Origin: Flavobacterium sp. DG2-3
GTDB taxonomy: Bacteria; Bacteroidota; Bacteroidia; Flavobacteriales; Flavobacteriaceae
Length of the DNA stretch: 64,000 nucleotides
Assembly (NCBI RefSeq): GCF_030730925.1
Contig: NZ_JAVAMB010000001.1
Span: forward strand, 124,001 to 188,000
Reading direction: 5' to 3'
Shown piece by piece: positions 8,809 to 17,958 of this stretch. Positions within the stretch are counted from its first letter, which is position 1, and every line of letters begins with the position of its first letter. Made by a program: the position numbers and the translations under genes. A model generated the notes under the pieces. That model saw only the letters and a program-made list of their open reading frames with translations, was not told where the DNA came from and did no database searches.

Positions 8809-11247
8809 ATGGAGACCAAAAAAAGTTACACCGCAATCAAGGTTTTATTCAGCTACGTTGCATTATTGGCTTTGGTTGTCACCGTTGGATGGTTTCTTTA
8901 TTCTGAAAATGTAGTTTACAACAAGCTGGAAGACAAGATTGCTTTAGAAAAAATAAAAATTCTTAGAGTCAGCAGATTGTATTCTAATGTTTATAAAACT
9001 GAAAGTTTAGCTCGACAAACCATTCAAAATAATTCTGAAAAAGATTTTAAAAATTATCTGATCGAAACCGATTCTCTTCGCAAACGTATCGATACTTTAA
9101 AGCAAGTTGTTACGACAGAATATCAAAAAACACTTTTGGATAGCGTTACTTATTTTTTGTCTGAAAAGACAGAAAACATCCAGCAATTAAGAGAAATTAA
9201 AAATAAAGCTGATGATGAAACCTCTGTAAATAATGCGATCGATGAAATCACAAAAATGGAATTTAACCTGAGAAAATTGGAGCTTCAGGATTTCACTAAA
9301 AACCCAAACCAGTTAGGAAGTTATCAGCGCGGCGTTTTACAGCGATATGTGGATTATTTAAATTCAAATATTCCAGACGATAGCACCAATACACTGAGCA
9401 AAAAAGCCTCTGATTCTATTTTGGCCAATTCTAAAAAACTTTTAAGTTCTGTAAAATTAAAAGCCGAAAAGAAGAAAGAATCTCTAAATTTTGAAGAAAA
9501 CAAATTGCTTCAAAACGAAATAGCGATTTCGGATCAGCTTAGAAAAATACTTCGAATTATTGAGCGAGAAATTATCATCAATTCGATCAAAAGCAATTCA
9601 TTAAAAGAAAAATCATTAAAAAGAGTCAACGAAATTGTGACAGCTTCTGCGGTTATCGGTTTGTTGCTGACGGTCTTTTTTTCGATTCTAATTGTGAGCG
9701 ATTATTCCAAATCTCAATTGTATAAAAAACAGCTGGAAATTGCCAATTTCAAAACAAAAAACCTGCTTAAGAGTCGAGAACAATTGATTTCAACCGTAAG
9801 CCACGATTTAAAAACACCTTTGAGTACGATTGTAGGATATTCTGAACTTTTAGGAAATTCAGACATCAACACCAAGCAGTCTTATTTCGTTAAAAACATT
9901 AAAAACTCATCTGAATATATTTCACAGCTTGTTCAGGATTTATTGGATTTTTCGCAGATTGAAGCTGGAAAAATTTCGATAGAAAAAGTTCCGTTTTCAT
10001 TACCAGAAATTATTGAAGATGTTGCCCGAAATATACAAACGGTTTACAAACAGAAAGATATTGATCTTATTATCAATATAGACGAGCAGTTTCAAAAACG
10101 CATTGTTGGTGATCCGTTTCGTTTAAAACAAATCTTGACCAACATTATCGGAAATGCTTATAAGTTTACCGAAGAAGGCCATATTCGAATTGCCGCTTAC
10201 GCGAATGAAGATCAGTTTTTCACCATTTCGATTCAAGATACTGGAATCGGAATTGAAAAAGCCAATCAAAAATTGGTTTTTGAAGAATTTGCCCAAGCGA
10301 ATGAAAGCATTGAAAAGAAATACGGAGGAACAGGTTTAGGTTTATCGATCTGCCAAAAGATTATTTCTATTTTGGGCGGTAATTTAACCTTAGAAAGCAT
10401 CTTCGGAAAAGGAAGTACTTTCCTTATTCGACTGCCTTTATTATTTGATAATAGCCAAAATATTCCTGTAAACGAAATTAAACCAAAGACTGCAAAAAAC
10501 AGTAAAAAACAAACTTTTATTGTTGTAGACGACGATATTAATCTTCTGAATTTAACGAGCGGTGTTTTAAAACAAGAACAGCATCAGGTGTTTTCGTTTA
10601 CTAATCCTGCCAAAGCTTTAGAAACAATTAAAACCACTCCGTTTGATTTTGTAATTACCGATATTCAAATGCCCGAAATAGACGGATTTTTATTTTTAGA
10701 AAAACTTCGAGAACTTCCTGAAACCATTTTCAAAAATCAGCCTGTAATTGCATTGACAGGCCGTACCGATCTTGATCTTACTGTATATAAAAAGGCTGGT
10801 TTTACAACTGTTGTTAAAAAACCATATTCTCCAAAAATTTTACTAGAAACGATTCAGCATATTTTGGATCATGAAGAAGTGCCCATAACGGAATATACCG
10901 AGAATACAACACAAAATACTTCTCAAATATATTCTCTAGAAACCTTAAAGGATTTTCTGGGTCAGGACGAATCGGCTTTGAAAGAGGTTTTAAAGTCTTT
11001 TTTGGAAACCACTATAGAAAATTTAGGTTTTTTGAAAGTTGCCATTGAGGAACAAAATCATGACGAAATAAAATCTATCGCGCATCGTATTGCTCCAATG
11101 TTCAAACAAATTCAAGCGAATGAAATTGGAGATATTTTAAAAGATTTAGAAAAAGAAGATTTAAATACGATTGACATAAAGGCTACCTACGCCGATTTAA
11201 AAGAAAAAATAAAAGTCCTTTTTGAGGAATTGAAACAAGAAATTTAA
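8809..11247 (+). CDS. Hybrid sensor histidine kinase with receiver and Hpt-like domains
   Basis: An 812-residue membrane kinase. TM1 is at about residues 12-30, followed by a long Lys/Glu-rich helical (coiled-coil) periplasmic sensor and TM2 at about 281-300. The H box STVSHDLKTPLSTIVGYSEL puts the phospho-His at residue 332. The ATPase N, G1 and G2 boxes are visible (LTNIIGNAYKFT, IQDTGIGI, KYGGTGLGLSI). The receiver has VVDDD and the phospho-Asp at residue 618 (ITDIQMPEIDG). The C-terminal segment IKSIAHRIAP offers His759 as an Hpt phosphotransfer site. It converges on a sigma-54 activator gene, the likely output partner. The sensed signal is unknown. Confidence 0.9.
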   Translation: METKKSYTAIKVLFSYVALLALVVTVGWFLYSENVVYNKLEDKIALEKIKILRVSRLYSNVYKTESLARQTIQNNSEKDFKNYLIETDSLRKRIDTLKQVVTTEYQKTLLDSVTYFLSEKTENIQQLREIKNKADDETSVNNAIDEITKMEFNLRKLELQDFTKNPNQLGSYQRGVLQRYVDYLNSNIPDDSTNTLSKKASDSILANSKKLLSSVKLKAEKKKESLNFEENKLLQNEIAISDQLRKILRIIEREIIINSIKSNSLKEKSLKRVNEIVTASAVIGLLLTVFFSILIVSDYSKSQLYKKQLEIANFKTKNLLKSREQLISTVSHDLKTPLSTIVGYSELLGNSDINTKQSYFVKNIKNSSEYISQLVQDLLDFSQIEAGKISIEKVPFSLPEIIEDVARNIQTVYKQKDIDLIINIDEQFQKRIVGDPFRLKQILTNIIGNAYKFTEEGHIRIAAYANEDQFFTISIQDTGIGIEKANQKLVFEEFAQANESIEKKYGGTGLGLSICQKIISILGGNLTLESIFGKGSTFLIRLPLLFDNSQNIPVNEIKPKTAKNSKKQTFIVVDDDINLLNLTSGVLKQEQHQVFSFTNPAKALETIKTTPFDFVITDIQMPEIDGFLFLEKLRELPETIFKNQPVIALTGRTDLDLTVYKKAGFTTVVKKPYSPKILLETIQHILDHEEVPITEYTENTTQNTSQIYSLETLKDFLGQDESALKEVLKSFLETTIENLGFLKVAIEEQNHDEIKSIAHRIAPMFKQIQANEIGDILKDLEKEDLNTIDIKATYADLKEKIKVLFEELKQEI

Positions 11248-11264
11248 TCTTTAATGAAATTCAT

Positions 11265-11297
11265 AAAAAAAGCAGTCTGTTTAGACTGCTTTTTTTA
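11265..11297. terminator. Bidirectional terminator between kinase and regulator
   Basis: A seven-A run, GCAGTC, a short loop, GACTGC and a seven-T run form a symmetrical hairpin between the convergent genes. It can stop both transcripts. The regulator's stop codon lies in its right arm. Confidence 0.9.
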
Positions 11298-12650
11298 TTC
11301 AATATTATATTGTTTCAATTTATTGTAAAGTGTTTTTCTGGTAATTTTCAGCAATTTTGCTGCTTCAGATTTATTATTCTGCGTTTTAGACAACGCATGT
11401 ATGATCGTTTCTTTTTCATTTTCAGATAAAGAAAAAACTTCATTTGCTGGTGTCTGCTGTGTTTGAATCTGAAAAAATTCTGCTGGGAGAACATCGCTTT
11501 CAATAAAATCTCCTCGAGTTAAAAGCGTAGCACGTTTTACACAGTTTTGCAATTCTCGCAAGTTTCCAGGCCAGTTGTAATTCTGAAAAATAGAAACCAC
11601 TTCTGGCGAAAATCCGATGACTTCTTTATGCAATTGCTGATTGGCTTTTTCTAAGAAATAATCGGCAAAAACCATTAAATCTTCACCACGATCTTTTAAA
11701 GATGGTGACTGAATCGAAAACTCGTTGATTCTATGGTATAAATCTTCTCTAAAATCGCCGTTTTTTACTGCCTCGCGCAAATCTTCGTTTGTAGCTGTAA
11801 TAATGCGTATATCGACGTTTATTTCTTTATTGCTTCCTACGGGTTTAATTTTTCTTTCCTGAAGCGCTCTTAAAAGCTGAATTTGATTTTCGTAAGAAAG
11901 ATTTCCAATTTCATCCAAAAATAAAGTTCCGCCATTTGCAGCTTCAAAATATCCTTTTTTATCGTTGATGGCTCCTGTGAAAGATCCTTTTAAATGTCCG
12001 AAAAATTCGCTAGCCGCCAATTCTTTCGGAATCGCACCGCAATCGACTGCAATAAAATTACTGTCTTTTCTTCTGCTTTGCTGATGAATGCTTTTTGCAA
12101 TGATTTCTTTTCCTGTTCCGCTTTCTCCAATTATTAAAACCGACATATCGGTTGGACTTACCAGCTGAATGTGATCTAAAAGTTTTTTGGATGCAACAGA
12201 AATTCCTTTAACAAATTCATTTTCTCCTGATGGAGACTGCTTTTTTGCAGTCTTTTTTTCTTTTACAGGAGTTTCTTCTTCTTCCACTTTTGGCGCTTGA
12301 AGCGCATTGGTAATAACAAGAAGAACCTCATCTGGATTAAATGGTTTTGAAATATAATCTGCAGCACCGTTTTTGATGGCTTTTACCGCAGTGTTTACAT
12401 CAGAATAGCCCGTCATCAAAATAACAGGAATATGAGGATGAGAATTTTTAAATTCAGACATAAGTCCGATACCGTCAGAATCAGGCAAGCGAAGATCTGT
12501 CAAAATCAAATCGAAAGATTCGTTTTTAACCGCTTCACGTGCTTCTGCTGCAGAGAAAGCTATCGTTACGTTGTACGCTTTTTTGATTAGAAATTTCTCT
12601 AATAATTTGCAAAACGCAATATCATCTTCTATCAGTAATATCTTCGGCAT
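11295..12650 (-). CDS. Sigma-54-dependent response regulator (NtrC family)
   Basis: A 451-residue activator. The receiver has the acidic pocket EDD at residues 8-10, phospho-Asp52 (ILTDLRLPD) and Lys in ISKPF. The AAA+ domain has Walker A GESGTGKE, the sigma-54 contact loop GSFTGA (a GAFTGA variant) and Walker B GGTLFLDEIG. A Fis-type helix-turn-helix ends the protein (NNKSEAAKLLKITRKTLYNKL). It probably drives RpoN promoters when phosphorylated by the facing hybrid kinase. The five PepSY-like genes just upstream on the same strand are candidate targets. Confidence 0.95.
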   Translation of the reverse strand: MPKILLIEDDIAFCKLLEKFLIKKAYNVTIAFSAAEAREAVKNESFDLILTDLRLPDSDGIGLMSEFKNSHPHIPVILMTGYSDVNTAVKAIKNGAADYISKPFNPDEVLLVITNALQAPKVEEEETPVKEKKTAKKQSPSGENEFVKGISVASKKLLDHIQLVSPTDMSVLIIGESGTGKEIIAKSIHQQSRRKDSNFIAVDCGAIPKELAASEFFGHLKGSFTGAINDKKGYFEAANGGTLFLDEIGNLSYENQIQLLRALQERKIKPVGSNKEINVDIRIITATNEDLREAVKNGDFREDLYHRINEFSIQSPSLKDRGEDLMVFADYFLEKANQQLHKEVIGFSPEVVSIFQNYNWPGNLRELQNCVKRATLLTRGDFIESDVLPAEFFQIQTQQTPANEVFSLSENEKETIIHALSKTQNNKSEAAKLLKITRKTLYNKLKQYNIE

Positions 12651-12726
12651 TTGGTTTGAGGGACTTTTTTGCTAAAATAACATTATTAAACTTGTTATTT
12701 CATAAATTTATGTAAAATATGTAAAA

Positions 12727-12757
12727 AAAAAGAGATTGCACGACGCAATCTCTTTTT
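12727..12757 (-). terminator. Terminator of the PepSY-like gene array
   Basis: AAAAAGAGATTGC pairs with GCAATCTCTTTTT around ACGAC. On the minus strand it ends in a long T run. It separates the array from the regulator gene, so the two are not simply one transcript. Confidence 0.88.
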
Positions 12758-12787
12758 CACCAAAAACATAAATCTAAATTCACCTAA

Positions 12788-13084
12788 TTATATCTTCAAC
12801 CAGTTACCATTGACATCTGAATAAACAGTAGCCTTCTGGTCTCCAACTGATATTTCGAGTTTATACTCTTTTTTTTCGTTTACAAATGCTTTCTCCAGTT
12901 TTGCTCCTGGATAAGCAGTCTGCAGAGCAGTTTTTACTGCTGCAGGAACAGCATCTGCCGTAACTTCAGTGTATTCTGACTGAACAGTTACAGTCGCTTT
13001 AGTGTTTTGAGAAACAGGCAATACATTGGCATGAATTGACATTGTTCCTAAAACTACCATAGCTAATAAGATTAGTTTTTTCAT
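12788..13084 (-). CDS. PepSY-like secreted protein, array member 5
   Basis: A 98-residue protein with a signal peptide (MKKLILLAMVVLGTMSIHA). The mature part contains AVPAAVKTALQTAYPGAKLEKAFVNEKKEYKLEISV and ends SDVNGNWLKI. This matches the PepSY-like, 'beta-lactamase-inhibitor-like' fold of Bacteroidota (PF11396 by recall): a helix with the YPGA turn packed on a four-strand sheet. It is probably periplasmic, with unknown ligand. It is the last of five tandem paralogues and is separated from the previous one by 15 bases. Confidence 0.82.
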   Translation of the reverse strand: MKKLILLAMVVLGTMSIHANVLPVSQNTKATVTVQSEYTEVTADAVPAAVKTALQTAYPGAKLEKAFVNEKKEYKLEISVGDQKATVYSDVNGNWLKI

Positions 13085-13099
13085 GATGCTGATTTTAAA

Positions 13100-13393
13100 T
13101 TATTTTTTAATGATATTCCCAGAAGCATCTGTGAAAATAGTATACTTCTTGTCTCCACTTGAAATTTCAAGCTTAAACTCGTTTTTATCATTTTTATAAG
13201 CTTTCTCAAGCTTAGTATTTGGAAAAGATTTTTCAACTGTAGACTTGACAGCTGCCGGAACAGCATCTAAAGCAACTTCAGTATATCCATCCTGAACAAG
13301 TACTGATTGAGAAATCGAAATCGCTGGAAGAACTGTAGCGTTTACTGAAAGACTTCCTAAAACAATCGCTGCTGATAAGATTAACTTTTTCAT
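13100..13393 (-). CDS. PepSY-like secreted protein, array member 4
   Basis: A 97-residue paralogue with signal peptide MKKLILSAAIVLGSLSVNA, nearly identical in its first 16 residues to the next upstream member. The core reads AVPAAVKSTVEKSFPNTKLEKAYKNDKNEFKLEISSGDK with a C-terminal FTDASGNIIKK. The aromatic turn is SFPNT where the others have YPGA or YPDA. It lies 18 bases below the next upstream gene, consistent with co-transcription. Confidence 0.82.
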   Translation of the reverse strand: MKKLILSAAIVLGSLSVNATVLPAISISQSVLVQDGYTEVALDAVPAAVKSTVEKSFPNTKLEKAYKNDKNEFKLEISSGDKKYTIFTDASGNIIKK

Positions 13394-13411
13394 AATATTT
13401 AGTGGTTTAAA

Positions 13412-13702
13412 TTATTTTTTAAGGATTTTACCAGAAGCATCTGTATAAACGATCGATTTTTCGCCTCGAACGGTTATCTCAATTTTGTACTCCTTTTTAT
13501 CATTAACCCATGCTTTTTCAAGCACTACACCAGGATAAGCGTCATCTAAACCTTTTTTTACGGCTGCCGGAACTCCGTCCACTTCTTTATATCCATCCTG
13601 ATCATTTACTGTATGCACTATTGGAGTAGTTGCAACAGGGGTCTCTGCGTACATCGACAAACTGCCTAAAACAATTGCTGCCGATAAGATTAACTTTTTC
13701 AT
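13412..13702 (-). CDS. PepSY-like secreted protein, array member 3
   Basis: A 96-residue paralogue (signal MKKLILSAAIVLGSLSMYA). The core is VPAAVKKGLDDAYPGVVLEKAWVNDKKEYKIEIT, ending YTDASGKILKK. It is two residues shorter than its neighbours before the helix (KEVDGVPAAV). The charge pattern differs from members 1 and 2, suggesting divergence after duplication rather than gene conversion. Confidence 0.82.
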   Translation of the reverse strand: MKKLILSAAIVLGSLSMYAETPVATTPIVHTVNDQDGYKEVDGVPAAVKKGLDDAYPGVVLEKAWVNDKKEYKIEITVRGEKSIVYTDASGKILKK

Positions 13703-13730
13703 AGTAATAGTTTTTAAGGGTTAGACTTAA

Positions 13731-14027
13731 TTATTTTTTAATCCAAGTACCATCTGCGTTAGCAAAAAGATTTCCTGTTTTGTCACCAACAGTAACTTCT
13801 AGTTTATATTCTGACTTTTCATTTTTGAATGCTTTAGTCAAAACTGCATCTGGATATGCTTTTTTAAGAGCGTCAGTTACCGCTGTTGGAACTTCTACTA
13901 CTTTAATTTCTGTATATTCGTCTTGAATAGAAATTGTTTTAACGATTGTATTTGAAATTGGCGAAGTTGAAGCAAATGATGTTAAACCTCCCAAAACGAT
14001 TGCGGCTGATAGAAATAAATTTTTCAT
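13731..14027 (-). CDS. PepSY-like secreted protein, array member 2
   Basis: A 98-residue paralogue that shares the signal peptide MKNLFLSAAIVLGGLTSFA and most of the mature sequence with member 1, making it the most recent duplicate pair. The core is VPTAVTDALKKAYPDAVLTKAFKNEKSEYKLEVTVGDK and the end is FANADGTWIKK. Function unknown. It is 28 bases upstream of member 3. Confidence 0.82.
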   Translation of the reverse strand: MKNLFLSAAIVLGGLTSFASTSPISNTIVKTISIQDEYTEIKVVEVPTAVTDALKKAYPDAVLTKAFKNEKSEYKLEVTVGDKTGNLFANADGTWIKK

Positions 14028-14110
14028 GATAATTATATTTTAATGTAGTTAATTTGATTTTAGTATTCTTTATTTGAATTTTCATAATACGAATACTTTA
14101 GAATTTTGAA

Positions 14111-14407
14111 TTATTTTTGAATCCAGGTTCCGTCTGCATTAGCAAAAAGATTTCCAACTTTGTCACCAACAGTAACATCAAGTTTGTACTCTGACTTTTC
14201 GTTTTTGTAAGCTTTAGTGATTACTGCAGTAGGATAAGCTTTTTTCAAAGATTCTGTAATTGCTGCTGGTAATTCTTCTAATTTAATTTCAGTGTATTCG
14301 TCTTCAATAGAAATCGTTTTTACGATTGTATTATTTACTTGTGTAGTTGAAGCGAATGAAGTTAAACCTCCTAAGACAATTGCGGCTGATAAAAATAAAT
14401 TTTTCAT
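14111..14407 (-). CDS. PepSY-like secreted protein, array member 1
   Basis: First gene of the array, 98 residues, signal MKNLFLSAAIVLGGLTSFA, core LPAAITESLKKAYPTAVITKAYKNEKSEYKLDV, end FANADGTWIQK. The 83-base gap to member 2 is the largest in the array, so a second promoter there is possible. A sequence with a perfect sigma-54 -24 box lies about 75 bases upstream of its ATG. Confidence 0.82.
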   Translation of the reverse strand: MKNLFLSAAIVLGGLTSFASTTQVNNTIVKTISIEDEYTEIKLEELPAAITESLKKAYPTAVITKAYKNEKSEYKLDVTVGDKVGNLFANADGTWIQK

Positions 14408-14470
14408 AACGTATATATTTTAAATTAATAGTTGTTTACGCTTTAGATAATGAAATTATTATGCCGTAAA

Positions 14471-14490
14471 AGAAAAGAGCCGTGCCAAAG
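14471..14490 (-). promoter_or_regulatory. Possible sigma-54 promoter of the PepSY-like array
   Basis: Minus strand CTTTGGCACGGCTCTTTTCT. TTGGCACG is a perfect -24 element. At the -12 position the sequence is TTTT rather than the expected TTGC, so the match is incomplete. It lies 74-81 bases upstream of the first array gene, and a sigma-54 activator gene is 2 kb away. I saw no Bacteroidota TAnnTTTG box between it and the start codon. The role is inferred. Confidence 0.4.
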
Positions 14491-14609
14491 ATCATAAAAA
14501 CCTGTTTTTAAAGGCTTTAAGTCAAATATAGCAAAAAAAGATAAAACTTAAAAGGTGTGTAAAAGAGAAAAGAAGTGTGTAATAAGTAAACACTTTAAGT
14601 GTAACCTTG

Positions 14610-14766
14610 GCTGAAATTCCAAATTCCAATTGCAAGCTTAGGAAATTCCAATTTTTTAAATCCCAAATCCCAATGTGATCAAGATATAAGATCTAAAATT
14701 TTAAATAGCTCATCTCTAGTTTGGAATAGCGAACAGGCGAAGCAATTTAAAAAATTGGAATTTAAT
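14610..14766. repeat. Repeat-rich intergenic spacer
   Basis: The 14408-14819 spacer has no gene. From 14610 it holds AATTCCAAATTCCAATT-type tracts and the 21-base sequence 14726-14746, whose reverse complement recurs exactly at 31441-31461. It ends in AAAAAATTGGAATTTAA, the inverted form of the first tracts, so the spacer RNA can fold back. This is a dispersed flavobacterial-type repeat. Confidence 0.65.
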
Positions 14767-14789
14767 TTAAGAGGAAGTATATAAAAAAG

Positions 14790-14815
14790 AAAGGCTGTCA
14801 AAATTGACAGCCTTT
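14790..14815 (-). terminator. Terminator of the fabH-accB-accC operon
   Basis: AAAGGCTGTCA pairs with TGACAGCCTTT around AAAT. On the minus strand it is followed by CTTTTTT. It lies 5 bases after the accC stop. Confidence 0.88.
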
Positions 14816-14819
14816 AATA

Positions 14820-16169
14820 TTATTCCTCGATAGATTTCATTTTAAATGTATCCATAAATGCAGTTGTATAATCTCCTGCAATATATTGTGGATCATCCAT
14901 TAATTGTCTGTGGAAAGGTATTGTAGTTTTCACACCTTCGATTACGAACTCATCCAAAGCTCTACGCATTTTGCTGATAGCTTCTTCACGAGACTGCGCT
15001 GTTGTAATTAACTTAGCAATCATAGAATCGTAATTTGGCGGAATGCTATATCCTGAGTATACGTGAGTATCTAAACGTACTCCGTGTCCTCCTGGCATAT
15101 GAAGCGTAGTAATTTTTCCTGGTGAAGGACGAAAATCGTTATATGGATCTTCAGCATTAATACGGCATTCTATAGCGTGTAATTGTGGAAGGTAGTTTTT
15201 ACCTGAAATCGGAATTCCAGCAGCAACCATAATTTGCTCACGGATCAAATCATAATCAATAACTTGTTCTGTAATCGGATGCTCTACTTGAATACGAGTA
15301 TTCATTTCCATGAAGTAGAAGTTTCTGTGTTTGTCTACTAAAAACTCTACTGTTCCAGCTCCTTCGTATTTAATGAATTCAGCAGCTTTTACAGCAGCTT
15401 CTCCCATTCTTGCACGAAGTTCGTCTGTCATGAAAGGTGAAGGTGTTTCTTCAGTAAGTTTTTGGTGACGACGCTGTACAGAACAATCTCTTTCAGAAAG
15501 GTGACAAGCTTTTCCGTATGCATCTCCAACAACTTGAATTTCGATATGACGTGGTTCTTCGATAAGTTTTTCCATGTACATTCCGTCATTTCCAAACGCA
15601 GCAGCAGCTTCCTGACGTGCACTTTCCCAAGCTTTTAAAAGCTCTTCTTCTTTCCAGATGGCACGCATTCCTTTACCACCACCACCAGCAGTAGCTTTCA
15701 TCATAACTGGATATCCAATTTCTGCTGCTGTTTTTTGTGCATGTTCGTAAGATTCTAATAATCCATCTGAACCTGGTACACAAGGAACTCCTGCTGCTTT
15801 CATTGTAGCTTTTGCAGAAGCTTTATCTCCCATACGGTCGATCATTTCTGGAGCAGCACCGATAAATTTAATTCCGTGCTCTTGACAGATTTTTGAGAAT
15901 TTAGCATTCTCAGAAAGAAATCCATAACCTGGGTGAATTGCATCTGCATTTGTAATTTCAGCAGCTGCAATAATATTTGACATTTTCAAATACGATAAGT
16001 TACTCGGAGGAGGGCCAATACAAACCGCTTCGTCAGCAAATTTAACATGTAAACTTTCTGCGTCGGCTGTAGAGTAAACTGCAACAGTTTTGATTCCCAT
16101 TTCCTTACATGTACGAATTACACGTAGTGCAATTTCTCCTCTATTCGCAATTAATATTTTTTTAAACAT
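14820..16169 (-). CDS. accC: Acetyl-CoA carboxylase, biotin carboxylase subunit
   Basis: A 449-residue ATP-grasp enzyme that carboxylates biotin on AccB. It opens [19 protein letters not shown]. It has the glycine-rich loop [17 protein letters not shown], the bicarbonate/biotin site [17 protein letters not shown], and [15 protein letters not shown] with catalytic Glu and Arg. The length is exactly that of stand-alone AccC. It follows accB with a repeat-filled gap of about 100 bases. Confidence 0.98.
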   Translation of the reverse strand: MFKKILIANRGEIALRVIRTCKEMGIKTVAVYSTADAESLHVKFADEAVCIGPPPSNLSYLKMSNIIAAAEITNADAIHPGYGFLSENAKFSKICQEHGIKFIGAAPEMIDRMGDKASAKATMKAAGVPCVPGSDGLLESYEHAQKTAAEIGYPVMMKATAGGGGKGMRAIWKEEELLKAWESARQEAAAAFGNDGMYMEKLIEEPRHIEIQVVGDAYGKACHLSERDCSVQRRHQKLTEETPSPFMTDELRARMGEAAVKAAEFIKYEGAGTVEFLVDKHRNFYFMEMNTRIQVEHPITEQVIDYDLIREQIMVAAGIPISGKNYLPQLHAIECRINAEDPYNDFRPSPGKITTLHMPGGHGVRLDTHVYSGYSIPPNYDSMIAKLITTAQSREEAISKMRRALDEFVIEGVKTTIPFHRQLMDDPQYIAGDYTTAFMDTFKMKSIEE

Positions 16170-16182
16170 CTTATTTTAATTA

Positions 16183-16268
16183 ATTAGACAATTTGATAAT
16201 TAGATAATTTTAGATGGTTAACAAAATTGCTTCGAACCATTCTAAAATCTAAAATCTAAAATCTAAAT
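16183..16268. repeat. AT-rich hairpin and TCTAAAA tandem repeats between accB and accC
   Basis: ATTTTAGATGGTT (16207-16219) and AACCATTCTAAAAT (16235-16248) form a stem with one bulge. Four TCTAAAA units follow (16241-16268). The left part, AATTAGACAATTTGATAATTAG, resembles in inverse the sequence at 42526-42562. It sits inside an operon, where it could adjust accC levels. Confidence 0.6.
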
Positions 16269-16272
16269 TTAT

Positions 16273-16761
16273 TTATGATGGATCTACTAAGAATAAAGGT
16301 TGGTCAAATTCTACTGGAGACATATCGTCTACAAGAATTTTTACAATTTTACCAGAAACTTCAGATTCGATTTCGTTGAATAATTTCATTGCTTCAATTA
16401 CACAAAGAACATCCCCTTTAGAAACTGTGCTTCCAACTTCTGTGAAAACTGGTTTGTCTGGAGATGGTTTTCTATAGAATGTTCCAATGATTGGAGATTT
16501 TATAGTAATATATTTAGAATCGTTAGCTGCTGCTGGAGCTTCTGGAGTTACACTTACAACTGTTGGAGCTGTAACTTGTGGAACTGCCGCTTGAGGTAAA
16601 GCTGCCTGAGCTGGTAATTGCTGTACGTAAGTTGCCTCTGTTACATTTGTTTCTAAAGTTGTTCTGATCGTGATTTTTACATCATCCATTTCTAACTTCA
16701 CTTCTGCAACGCCCGAATTTGCAACAAATTTGATTAGGTTTTGAATTTCTTTTAAATCCAT
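16273..16761 (-). CDS. accB: Acetyl-CoA carboxylase biotin carboxyl carrier protein
   Basis: A 162-residue BCCP. The N-terminal helical domain is followed by an Ala/Pro/Val-rich mobile linker (about residues 45-80) and the biotinyl domain (about 84-160). The biotin Lys is in [13 protein letters not shown]. The thumb-like segment [14 protein letters not shown] is present. It lies between fabH (24 bases upstream) and accC, so carrier and carboxylase are co-expressed. Confidence 0.97.
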   Translation of the reverse strand: MDLKEIQNLIKFVANSGVAEVKLEMDDVKITIRTTLETNVTEATYVQQLPAQAALPQAAVPQVTAPTVVSVTPEAPAAANDSKYITIKSPIIGTFYRKPSPDKPVFTEVGSTVSKGDVLCVIEAMKLFNEIESEVSGKIVKILVDDMSPVEFDQPLFLVDPS

Positions 16762-16784
16762 AATGATTCGTTTTTAGTTTTAAT

Positions 16785-17783
16785 TTATTTTGTATCGTAA
16801 GCCCATTTTAAATAGATAGATCCCCAAGTGAATCCTCCACCAAAAGCGGCAAAGATAACATTATCTCCTTTTTTAAGCTTATTTTCAAAATCAGCTAATA
16901 CTAATGGTAAAGTTCCAGAAGTAGTATTACCATATCTTTCGATGTTTACCAAAACTTTAGAATCGTCCAATTCTAATCTTCCGGCAGTAGCATCAATAAT
17001 ACGTTTATTAGCTTGGTGTGGCACTAACCAGTCAACATCTTGATTTGTCAAATTATTTCGTTGCAAAATCAATTCGCTAGCATCTGCCATATTAGTTACA
17101 GCATATTTGAAAACAGTTTTACCGTCTTGCATAATATTGTGCTGTCTATTTTTTACAGTATCTTCTGAAGGCGGAATCAAAGAACCTCCTGCAGGAATTT
17201 TAAGAAAATCGCGTCCTACACCGTCGCTTCTTAAATATTCATCCTGTAAACCAAGACCTTCATAATTTGGCTCAAAAAGAACTGCACCAGCCCCATCTCC
17301 AAAAATAATACAAGTTGCTCTATCTGTATAATCTACAATTGATGACATTTTATCTGCACCAATTAAAAGTACTTTTTTGTAACGTCCTGACTGAACATAA
17401 GCCGCAGCAGTAGACATTCCGTATAAGAAACTTGAGCATGCAGCTTGCAAATCGTATGCAAATGCATTTGTCGCTCCAATTTCTGTTGCAACAAATACTC
17501 CTGTAGAAGCCACCATCATATCTGGTGTTGCAGTTGCCATTATAATCATATCAATCTCAAGCGGATCAATATTTGCTTTTGCAATTAAATCCTGTGCTGC
17601 TTTTATCGCAAGGTACGACGTACCTTTATCAGCATCTTTAAGAATTCTTCTTTCTTTAATTCCTGTTCGAGTGGTAATCCACTCATCATTGGTATCAACC
17701 ATTGTTTCTAGTACTTTGTTCGAAAGAACGAAGTCAGGAACATAAGCTCCAACAGCGGTAATTGCGGCTGTGATTGTATTCAT
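16785..17783 (-). CDS. fabH: Beta-ketoacyl-ACP synthase III
   Basis: A 332-residue thiolase-fold enzyme that starts fatty acid chains by joining acetyl-CoA to malonyl-ACP. The Cys-His-Asn triad is visible: DLQAACSSFLYGM, DWLVPHQANKRII and ERYGNTTSGTLPL. It also has the N-terminal GAYVPDFVLSN and DEWITTRTGIKERR. It heads the fabH-accB-accC transcript and follows the rpmF terminator. Confidence 0.97.
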   Translation of the reverse strand: MNTITAAITAVGAYVPDFVLSNKVLETMVDTNDEWITTRTGIKERRILKDADKGTSYLAIKAAQDLIAKANIDPLEIDMIIMATATPDMMVASTGVFVATEIGATNAFAYDLQAACSSFLYGMSTAAAYVQSGRYKKVLLIGADKMSSIVDYTDRATCIIFGDGAGAVLFEPNYEGLGLQDEYLRSDGVGRDFLKIPAGGSLIPPSEDTVKNRQHNIMQDGKTVFKYAVTNMADASELILQRNNLTNQDVDWLVPHQANKRIIDATAGRLELDDSKVLVNIERYGNTTSGTLPLVLADFENKLKKGDNVIFAAFGGGFTWGSIYLKWAYDTK

Positions 17784-17914
17784 TATATTCTATTATTTTC
17801 TTTTCAAATTATGATTAATTTGAAAAATTTTTAAAAGACTTGAAAATTACAAAAAAAAACGTAACGAATTTGTCTATATTTTCCTAAAAAACGAAAATTA
17901 TGACCAACAAAAAA

Positions 17915-17935
17915 AACTCTCACTATGTGAGAGTT
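17915..17935 (-). terminator. Terminator after rpmF
   Basis: AACTCTCAC pairs with GTGAGAGTT around TAT. On the minus strand it is followed by eight Ts. It separates the DUF177-rpmF transcript from fabH. Confidence 0.85.
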
Positions 17936-17958
17936 CTAGTATAATTTACAAAAACGTA

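Noticed and set aside
13081..13266. 61-codon frame inside the PepSY array
   Set aside because: A shifted-frame shadow of array member 4. It has no signal peptide, unlike all members.
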